Shown: piece after piece, positions 11,501 through 21,026 of the stretch | Position numbering within the stretch: the stretch's first letter is position 1 | Layout: every line of letters begins with the position of its first letter | Program-made: the position numbers and the translations under genes | The notes under the pieces: generated by a model | The model's input: the letters and a program-made list of their open reading frames with translations, nothing else | Databases searched by the model: none | What the model was told of the DNA's origin: nothing | From: Ascidia mentula | Taxonomy: Eukaryota > Chordata > Ascidiacea > Phlebobranchia > Ascidiidae | Length of the DNA stretch: 64,000 nt | Direction of reading: 5' to 3' | Assembly: GCA_947561715.1 (NCBI GenBank) | Contig: OX387205.1 | Coordinates: 13,087,001-13,151,000, forward strand

Positions 11501-14500
11501 TGGGTGCGGATTTGTTCCAGGTTTACCATATGTCTTAAAACAGAAAGTGATATTTTTGAGTGCGGAATTTAAGAGAACCGCAAACAAAATCTTGTTTTCA
11601 CTCAGGTCTGTAAAAGTGAAACCGAATAATTTCTGCAATCACGAAGGTTACAACTCTGCCAGGACTGGTAAAAAGTAACTTGGTTAAATGACAACAATAG
11701 CGCAACCAGACAAAGTAATTCAACCACGAATCAAAGAGAACGCAACCACTTGACCAGGTCAACGACAAGATGAAGAGCTACAAAAACTTGTGTTGCGCTC
11801 GACAACGGCCCTAAATCCTCTCAATTATGGTTTGAATGGTTAACTTCGGAGCAAAAGGTTACAATGACTGGTGTAACTGCGTAGGTTTTTTTGCACTTGT
11901 CAATAGCTAAGGGCAACCACCAGACAGACGAAACTGGAAAATTGCAGCGGTTGCATTTGTCACAGTCAACGTTGGCATTAAACGCACATTTTCTGCTGAC
12001 CTATCTGCTTTGATGGGCGGTGACTTGGCATCAGCTATTGGCAAGTGCAAAAATTGAAAGCCAAACAATTTCGCACTGACAAACGTTGCGCTTGTAACCC
12101 ACCTTTTTTCCTGATATTATCTCTCTTATATATTTCTTTACCTCAAATCAGCTGCACGCAGAACAATTAGTTTGGCAAAGAGCAACACAGCAGCTGATGT
12201 TATACTGAGTCACACAATGACAAAGTGTGTCGTAGCAGCATATAAACCACCTCTGTCTGATTTTAACACCTGCATATGCCCAGCGAATAACAATACATCA
12301 ATAATGCAACCAGTCTCAGTAACGACTGCACTCTTGTGCATTGTTCCATAACGCATAGGTGCATTGACGCATAAAATAAATTCCATTTCAGGCAGCTGTT
12401 TTCCCGAAGGGTGTCCCTGAATTACCGGCGCGCTGATGAAATTTCAAAATCAATTTTCTCGTCTCTTGAATATGTGATGGATCTCACACTTGCAGATTCT
12501 CGATTTTTTTCAGTTTAAACATAACTATCTGAGTTACAGACTATCTGGACATACCAAAAACGCAAGCAATGATGTGTAGCAACCTTACACACAAAAAAAA
12601 GATAAGGCGAAGTTCCTTGTAAGTACAACGTCTCTGTTAACACAACATAGACTTTGATTTTCCGGACAAACCCAAACTTAATACATACCATGACTGGTTT
12701 TCCTTTTTAGCCAAGTGGTTCCACTCAAACCCAGCAATCACACTGCGTCTTTCAGACAGTGAAAAGACAATCTTGCGCCTGTCGTATGACTATGAAATGA
12801 CTCGCAAACTGTCGCCACCTTAGGCGCAAAAAATAAACGCACGGCGGTCGTGACACAACCGTCTATGCCCAGAAGGCGTTTACCGTCAATACGAATCTGA
12901 GCGTGATTTCTGCGCAAACAGTTTCGCCTATAACACGACACACGACGGCCGCTAACTGCCTGTAATTTGGCCGAGTTCAGGTTTTCGAGAAGCTCCTTGA
13001 GAGGCTATTTCGTTAAAGGGTTCGGATTACATTGATTTCCTTGTGTAGCTTGGTTGTTCAGCTGGAGGGGGTCGAAGTTTTCAAAAACGCCTCGGGCCGT
13101 TGATCAAGTTTAATTGCGGCCAATTTGTTTGGATACACAACATATTCACACATTTCGAGCGACTGTGTATTTACTGACTGTAGGCTAAAACCAAACTGCC
13201 CGGTTCTGTCAAAGGTTTATTATTAGCTGTGACCTCCGCTTTTACGTGTTTCAATGCAAATAATTACTTCCAAACGAAAAACAAGTTTTGGCCTTCTCGT
13301 TAAATAATGAAAACGTAAAACCTATAAGTTGACCATAGGAATATTAGTTTCCTTAAACAATATTTTCAACATATCGACGTCCTAAATATCCAACCAAGTA
13401 ACAATAAGTTATTACTTACCGATGGTAAGAGTAATGCTGGACAGCAAACGACCGAACTAACAGCAATGTATAATCTACTCGGGCTTGTTCTAATCAACAC
13501 TAACACGGAAACGAACACAGCAGCACAGGACGCACAGGAAACGTTCCTCGATGACTCCGCTTATACGAAGTAACTCCACACTACGCCTCACTGGTGAACC
13601 GCGCAACCGGTATAAGAGGATCCTACGCTGTAGTTAGTGGAACCATACGATCTTCTTTGATTGTGGCATCAAGCTTGCGGGGGCTACACAGAGCATTACG
13701 GACGACTGGCGAAGGGTGACGGACCGTCACAAAGCGTGGACCGCGAGGTCGTCTTTAATTTGCAACTTGAAGCGGTACCTATAGCTTTCCCATTGTAAAC
13801 GGCCTGAATAGCTGTAACATTTTTGCAACAGTAATTTTTGGGTGCAAATTGACGAGACATGTGCAAAGCGCAACCTTTGGTTCGTTGCTGTTGTCCACGG
13901 AGAAACAGAAAGTTTGGAAGTTTCGTAAACAAATGTTTTCTTGACCGAAGAACATGCATGTAGTGAAGTACACGCGATATAAACCTGGCGCGCACAAATC
14001 AATTGAAGAGCAAACACTGTGTTCGACATACTCGGGTATTTCCGTGTACTTTGTTGCTTACATAAGTCGCAGTTCTCTCGTCCCCTTTGTGGCGACGATT
14101 TTAAGGTGTGTTGTGGGAGTTAAGACGATTTTAGTGGATTTCCAACATATCAGTGCGGCTTAAGTGCGGTTCTGCATGTCATACGTCTCACACTGCTAAG
14201 CATACAGCATTACTGTTGGTGCCTCCCCACGCTCTTCTCTGTACTGGGACGGGAGAATTACTCGCGTTTTGATATTCTGGTCAAAACGTCCCGTAAAGCT
14301 GTCACCAATTGCCCACAACGCAACCGATCGAGTCATTATTTTTAAATGCGTTCATGCACAAGAACATGACGCATTAAGTCAATATTATTTCTCATTGGCG
14401 CATACATAACAGTGTATAGTGGGACTCGTTTACTTTAAAGAGAAAAGACAGGACCATAAACCATTTGTTAATCCAGTGATCCACACGGAGAGGTCGAGAA

Positions 14501-17500
14501 TACAATACTGAACTTATAATTAGCAATGGACTAATTTGTTTCGTTCCAGTTACGAAATCGTGAGTTTTATTCCATTTATTTTATGTTGACCTTCTGCTTA
14601 GATAAGGGCTTGTAACCAGGGCTGTTAGATATGTTTCTATGGGGGTATAAGGTGCTGAATCATCAGCGTTGCTTGTAAAAAATATTTCACTACTCATATA
14701 ACAGAAGGGGTTGCGAAAGGTGGTTGGATATTTCTATGGGGATACCGACAAAGACGCTTTAGGCGCAACAATACGTGACAAGTGCAATTTACACAACACC
14801 CTATTTTTAGTTTGTGCTTGAATAGTTGTTACGAAACCTTTTTGTGATTTGTTGAGCAGAACTTGCCACGCAGCATTTCGATTACGCCCTATGGTATTAT
14901 GCGCGCTACACACCCAACAAAACCCTATACACATCTTTTCATGGACGTTGAGATACAAAGAAAATACAGCGACTGCAAGGGTGTGTTTTTATTTTGACTG
15001 TTTTGAGGAGATCTAATGAAAAGAAATTTACCAAACAATTGTACAATGATTAAGACGGATACCAACCGAAAACCCGACAGTTTTTTTTGTGAAGTTCATA
15101 TCGCATATATATGGAAAATATAGCCAAACGGCCCAAGCTACATAACAATATTTCGTACATGCCTAGTTTCCTGCTCAGTCCTAAATTGGACTTATCTACG
15201 CCCAGCAGTGCGAGGAACCTGAAGTAAATCCGAGCCCTAAAAGCTTAATATCAAATGACGTCAAGGACTGTTCATGGTCATTCAAATCTTTTGCCACCTT
15301 AACGTGCGGTCAAAGCACTTGTGAATGAACACGCATGTAAATTCAACCAACAACTTGACGTTGAACTACCACAAATCACCTGCCATAAACACATTAGGCA
15401 TTTTATTTCAGAATATATTGACACCAACTTGCATTGACATTCAAAAACCCTATACCATACAGTGAAGCAGTCGGTTGTTCCTTACCTTAACACAGCACAA
15501 CCATTCTAAACACCTTAATGCTTTTCGTTTTCAACGATCAGTTAAAAAATAAATCTTCAATTAACTGTGGATATTACGCAACATAGCAACCCCTCCGCAA
15601 TATCGAACAGATTGAATTTCCTTCTTTACAAGTTAGGTGGAGCGGTTATGGACACGGTGGCAACACAAGACTATATACGTTTGGTTTTGTGTTCCCATTA
15701 GCGGTCTCTACGCAACTTGTTTTGTACGTCATTGGACAGGTGTGGTCTGCCAGTGAACAAGGGGACTTTTGAAGACCCCATGCTGTAAAGTACTGACCGA
15801 TCAATAACTTTCACGTCACATCGGTAACACTTTCACGCAATAGCAACAGATGCAGACGCCGACCAAGATCACTTAAATGCAATATACGGACTTTTTCAGC
15901 ACTCGGTTTAAATCGATCTTTGAGAAACTTTAATGAGAAACTGAAAATTCCCACTTCAATGAAATAAATATACACTGAATGCAGGCTTCACCGCTGCGAT
16001 AAAACCTGTTCAGCGGTGGAACCCAATCATGAGCCAATCTGCCGCTTAACGCACCACGAAGTTATAGATAAATCTGTCATGTTTTAGGGGCAGTTCATTA
16101 AAACTATTCCTGTGTGCAGTCAACTTCACAACACCTCACTAACAAAAAGCACTCACTGGACGGGCCAATTGACAGGAACTGATGTGAACTTTTATTGAAC
16201 ATAACTGTTACACATGATTTTTGTTAGATTTTTGGATACATAAAGCTTACCACAGTTGTAGTATTGAACTTAGTCATTTTTGCATTCCAGTCAATGCCCT
16301 TACAACACAAAATGCTCTTTCAAAGTTCCGAAGACCCCGTCCTTAACCTACAATGTTTTGCCGACAAGTAAGGGAGTACTCTGTAATGAAAGTTATTTTG
16401 CGACTCGTAAAAGTAAGTTAGACCACCAGCGAGCAAATTTGAACAAGACACACTTACGAAGTTGTCCGCGGTTGTAGGAATTATTAGTGTTCGCCCGAAA
16501 TAGACAAATAACGCGTCATTCTACACATAGCAATTCGAATCACGTGATCTAGCAATGGTTGTGATGGTGAAAAGCAAATTAACACCATTCACAAAACAAA
16601 ATGTAACAACGTTGCTCTGCAGCACCGCGCGTGGCTCGCGTACGTCATGAATTGGATGACGAAAGCCCTTGGGCAAAGCGCACGGTGTCATTTATGAAAA
16701 TCGATAACTCGAGTGCACTTAAAACGATACAGCGCGTCGCTTTGGAAAAGTAGTTGTACAAAGATTATACACCCCTTCTCCGTGGGTAATATCTGCGCAA
16801 CATAGGACGTAAAATAGGGTTGCTTTTCCAAATACGCGCATACAACTACAATATATTGAACACCAAAACACTGTTTCAACTATTGAACATTTATCAATGC
16901 TAAGATGTACATGCAAGATTAAACCTTTTGTGACGTATAGAATTACCAAAAGGCAATAGATTTTATGGCTTACAATGCGGTTAATATCCCCGCGTAATTG
17001 TCATTGAGTTTAAACCCGAACCATCAAATCGCATCAAACCAAATTTGACTCTTCAATAATCCGCATTACGTGAATCAATTAAATCTGTTGTCGGGCAACC
17101 GACAGATGCAACGAAACGCCTTTCATTCGCGCCCTTGTAAACAGCCACAAATATAGGATGGAGCAAGCGGTACAATGAATTGAACAAGTTGTTAAATTGG
17201 AACGCGGTAACCCGATGGAAATGAATGACGTTCGTGAAGGCACCAAACCGGATAATAAAACGAAATGTTCCAAAACCACCGCTGCTGCGACTAGCATTTG
17301 TGAAGAGTGCGTAGGCAAACGGGGCGCATGCTACCTAAATATTTGATGACTAACATTAAGTTGGCCACGCCAATGTGTACTTGCGTAAGTCCGGATGAAT
17401 AATTCAGGTCTGATGCTTACTAAAGTTTCAAAAACTGCCTGTTTTATTGCAGACCAAACAATGGGAGACACTTTCATGTTGAACAAAATTAGATTGGAAA

Positions 17501-17810
17501 TGTCTTGTGCAGTAACAACTCGCATTCCAATTTCACAACACATGTTGTTTCACCAAGTTTATATGTAACAATACTAACAAGTCAGCATGATGATATATTC
17601 ACACATTTCCAGCACTCTTTTAAAAAGATAATTTTCACACCACACAAAACAGTGTAAATAATATACCTAACTTATATAAACAAAACACATAATTGAGGTG
17701 TGTGTATATATATTTATGTATGTATCATATGTATGTACCTGTTCTGCTTTAATCTTGGCTGCCTTTTTGCGCTCCAGGAACTCAGCCTTCCAAGGTGGTA
17801 TCTCCAACAT
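5567..17810 (-). CDS. TPRN: Taperin/phostensin-family protein (PP1- and actin-associated)
   Basis: Exons on the minus strand: 17810-17739, 10110-9988, 9610-9440, 9035-8891, 8419-6948, 6753-6553, 6064-5929, 5874-5567; phases fit and give about 875 aa. It opens MLEIPPWKAEFLERKKAAK, then VPEWKRELLKRLQTKAEA, the paired WK-E-L motifs that begin phostensin and taperin. Exon 4 has IVNRLKDRFADGKQGPIERRRA. The 1,472-base exon 5 is low-complexity Lys/Pro/Ser/Thr. Exons 6-8 hold the family's C-terminal block: DQIQVIGGYVKLEHCTLSKK, then NVCFKQERLETVYQYPSE, where vertebrates have an RVxF-like PP1 docking motif (KISF type), and LGKYTPKYL. In human TPRN this protein sits at stereocilia bases and its loss causes deafness; the role here is inferred. 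The exon 5 donor (ACG|GTTCGT) is weak; without it the frame stops at 6939. Choice between TPRN and PPP1R18 is open. Confidence 0.82.
6424..6476 (-). repeat. Hammerhead-like remnant, Penelope type
   Basis: Read on the minus strand: ACCAUUACC, UUGAGGA, a hairpin GCC-U-UGUU-GAAU-AACA-GGC, GAAAC, GUC, GGUGAAU. ACC/GGU with neighbours pair as stem I, the hairpin as stem II, and GAAACGUC would be a minimal stem III with a GUC cleavage triplet. The first core base is U instead of C. The GGCGAAACGTCGGTGAATAAA string resembles hammerhead termini of Penelope-like retroelements as I remember them. Lies in intron 6 of the taperin-like gene. Confidence 0.4.
8641..8697 (-). ncRNA. Hammerhead ribozyme motif, apparently intact
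   Basis: On the minus strand the segments follow in order: stem I 5' arm AUAGUUGCA, core CUGAUGA, stem II GAUGUAUUAAGUC, GAA, stem III ACAGUAGCCCUGU (ACAG/CUGU paired), A at the cleavage position, stem I 3' arm UGCAGUUCAC. Stem I has seven pairs counting two G-U wobbles; all invariant core bases (CUGAUGA, GAA, A-U, H17) are present, with a GUA triplet. Predicted cleavage lies between 8651 and 8650. It sits in intron 4 of the taperin-like gene, in the sense direction. Family copies are scattered through the window. Activity is inferred, not shown. Confidence 0.75.
8741..8776 (+). repeat. Hammerhead fragment lacking stem III
   Basis: Plus-strand ATGCA, CTGATGA, then TACC-TACTA-GGT-CG and TACAGCTCAC. 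It matches the family (stem I arms, core, stem II) but the GAAA and stem III are deleted. It lies 43 bases from the intact minus-strand copy and in the opposite direction, so the two form a head-to-head pair. Confidence 0.6.
10111..17738 (-). other. Large intron 1 of the taperin-like gene
   Basis: 7.6 kb between the two WK-motif exons, far longer than other introns here. I find no coding exon of a recognised family on either strand, no tRNA and no rRNA. It contains one inverted-repeat element (11886-12055). A second promoter or an alternative first exon could lie here but nothing in the sequence lets me place one. Confidence 0.5.
11886..12055. repeat. Short inverted-repeat element
   Basis: TTTTTGCACTTGTCAATAGCT at 11888-11908 recurs inverted as AGCTATTGGCAAGTGCAAAAA at 12033-12053, with one mismatch over 21 bases, and weaker pairing continues inward (AGCT-A-GGCAA). 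About 125 bases separate the arms. No target duplication could be fixed. It looks like a small foldback element. Confidence 0.45.
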
Positions 17811-17830
17811 ATTTATTCTGCCACAAATAA
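17811..17830 (-). promoter_or_regulatory. Splice acceptor 7 nt before the taperin-like start codon
   Basis: Minus strand: TTTTATTTGTGGCAG, then AATAAAT, then the ATG. An acceptor so close to the start is what spliced-leader trans-splicing leaves in Ciona; an ordinary upstream 5' UTR exon would look the same. Confidence 0.5.
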
Positions 17831-18625
17831 AACACATTGCAACCAAAAAGGTTTTTCAACAGTTTGACATATGTACATGTGACTAAAACATTGGTACTGT
17901 TTCAAATATGCATTTTTTAGACCTTTTAGGCCAAAACAGTGGCCATCTGTCTGCAGCTTACACAGTGTATTTTTTAGTCTGTTAAAGTGGGTAAATTAAA
18001 AGATTCAAAAGCAAATATTTTTGGAAAGGAAAAAGGCATCATGAAGTTTATTCTACCGAACACTTTTCAGTTACACAACTAATGATGTTAAAGCACAAAA
18101 CTATTTTGCTTTGCAAAACTGCATTTTATTTTGATCAAATCAAGAAACTTCTCCAGATTTACCAATGACAACTGAAATAAAGCAAAGTTTCTGGCTCGAT
18201 AAGATTCTATGAAGATATCATTACAGGAAGTTTGCAAGAAAATTTAAAATTACAGTAAATGAGGGCTATAGCCACGGAAAAGGTAAACGACAAACACCTG
18301 TACATTGACTATATACGAAACAAACCAAGAATGCATTAATGGTACACAAAGCACATTTTTATACATTATTAAAAATGTGAAATATATATTTCGTAGCATT
18401 ATATCCAACACTACAGGCTTGCAAAAAGTCAAGGTTTTCAATATTAAAACCTCATTAGAAGTCAGTTCCATGATAGTTCAGCATTTATATATTCATGTAT
18501 TTCATTGGCATATTTATTTTCATGTTGATTTTATGTTACTGTATTGAAATATAGGCAATTAGGCATAATGCATAAGATCATTATTTAAAAATTAAATATT
18601 ACCTGGTAACTTGACTACGGCAATG
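17818..18625. other. Intergenic gap left of the ficolin cluster
   Basis: About 800 AT-rich bases between the first taperin-like exon and the duplicated block. It holds one decayed hammerhead copy (17907-17959) and nothing else I can name. Confidence 0.5.
17907..17959 (+). repeat. Decayed hammerhead repeat copy
   Basis: The 3' half is clear: stem II GACCTTTTAGGCC, AAAACAGTGGCCATCTGTC, then stem I arm TGCAGCT. The core CTGATGA is replaced by a T-run and the invariant G after stem II is A, so it should not cleave. Confidence 0.55.
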
Positions 18626-21026
18626 CAACAAAATATTTAAAGCTTTGTACTTTCTTGTTTCATGGTTGAATGAAATATGGCTCACAACAGGCAAAAGATA
18701 CCTTCTATTTCCTGTACAATTATCACTAAAACACAACAGACGTGATTTGGCTTCTGCGTTGTCAAGTGAGAGTGAACAACAAAAAAGGGAAATCACCGCT
18801 CAACTGTACAGTCTGGGATATTTTGAAGGAAAAGGAAAACATTTTGAACGCAGTTTTATTGTTTCCTTTGGCTTCAAACGAAGTGGATATTTTCATTTTT
18901 TCAGGTCTCAAACTCTTGTGTGAAAAGACGCTCCTTACGTATATTATAATATTTTTCCATGGTATTTATTTCTGGACGAAAAACGACACAAAGAAAATAT
19001 TGTACAAATCAACCCAAATCAAATCATTTCATTTTTGCACGCGAAGTTACGACGCACATGAGCATTAAACGTGAAACATAAACTGACATAGACACCGATA
19101 AAACATATACACCTACAGAACCATCACTCAAGCCCGCTTTGCGTACAGCCAAAACTCACATAAATCACCAACAGAAGTATTAAGACACGCACAATTCACA
19201 TTTCCATATACGTGATCTTTAGCCAAAGATGGAAATCGTTATGGTTATTGTGTTAGAATGAAGAGTGATTTATTCTACCACGAATAGCATATTAGCTCTG
19301 TCGTTTCTCTTACGCGTAATCAACTCCAAGTTTAAATCACACATTTTCTCAGTTGTTTTTTAAGTTTTTGAATGGCTGTTCAAGGGCACATTCCCTCCTC
19401 GGTGTGTTGTATTTCTACATGCATTCATGCCGATAATTCGCTATAGCATATGAACAGAAAAACCATCTGATAAATCCTTCATCAAAGCGATACATTACAA
19501 CCTCTGCAATACGAACGTTGATTCTACCAGGTTCAAGGAGAATTGCAGTTAATAGCAGAATAGCAGGATGATAGAATTATAGTAGAATAAGTAGAATATT
19601 AGTAGAATGAATTTACAGGTACACAATGGGCTTTTTAAGCTCTCCCTAATGAAAGCTGATTGGTCAATAATGTGGGCGTGATATCATCAATCGCTTGAAA
19701 CAATATAATAGAAGGACAAAGGTGTAGTGTGACATAAGCATAGGAGAACATTTTATGTGGAAAACAGGATGAATCACATTACTCGAGAACATTCGATGCA
19801 TAAGTCATTTGGGTCACATTGTGGGATCATGTCTACACTTGGGTCAGAACTTGCAAAATATCCAATGCCATTGTAACGGGCTTGCAAATGCTTGTGCAAT
19901 GCTGCAAATGAGATGAATTATGCAATGCTGCAAACAAAATATTACACAATATAATTGCTGGTTTTCTGGGTATGTTGCATGTGCATGGATAGCGCGCACC
20001 AGTAAATATTGGCATTTCTACAAGCGAAACAAAAATATATTGATTTTCCCCGTTTAGTGTTACGATTCCAATATCATGCGGCAGTGAAAGTATTTTTATC
20101 GGAAAATTTCACGTGCAACAAAACTGAAAAAGCAAACAACGCAACAAGTTTTCTAAATGAGTAAATATGCGCTTTGTACAGAATATACAATTTGGTGCCA
20201 CCTTAGCCTAAAACTGCTTTCTACAACTTTTTTATTTTCATTTCTGCGTTTTTCAAAGAATAATTGTAACCACGAAATAGTTTCCAATTTACTCCATCAG
20301 CGTAAGATCGATGCGGACCACCATGGTAGAAACCGTTCAAAGTTGTTCCAGCATGGCAATTATTGAACCACCAACCACCTCTGAATCTCTTCGCACAATT
20401 TCCAGAGTTTGTATCTTGATCGAAATCTTTGGTGGTAAATTTTGTTCCGGAACGTTGCATACCATTACCTGAAGAAATACAAGTACTTTGATTTTATGTT
20501 TTAAGAGGAATATTCAAGCCTACATTTTTTATGAACAATTTTTACACTATCATATCGAAACTTATCACCTGCTGGACCTGAATAATCCCTCCAGATTATT
20601 TCGTAATCCGTTCCTTCTCCAACTGAAAAACCTCTGCATATAAATGGATTCAAAATCACAATTTATTGTAAATTTAATTTGGAAAAGACCCAAGAGTTCA
20701 TAAGTTACCCATATGCTGCGTATGTTTTATTTCCTTCAAAATCCTCCATATCAATTCTCATCTCATATTCACCACTATTGGTTATCTGATGGATCTTCTC
20801 AAGACCTTTGTAAATAAAAGTCAATTTAAGTAAAATAACAACTGTGGAACGTAGGGAAATTAAAACTCACCCAACCAGAATTCTCCTTCAAGACTTCCGA
20901 AACCATTCACGTAATCGTCCCAACCTCGATTGAAGTTTTCAGATCCGTCTTCTCGTTTTTGAAAAATCTTTTTGAAACGTACCATATTTAAACTGTACCA
21001 CGGGTGTTCTTAACATATAGGTTTAA
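18626..21026. repeat. Segmental duplication, left copy (with gene A 3' half)
   Basis: From AAACAAAATATTTAAAGC onward this stretch is nearly identical to 27507-30260. It covers about 1.6 kb of non-coding DNA downstream of gene A and the last four exons of that gene. The left copy lacks about 320 bases present at 28376-28700. Confidence 0.85.
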
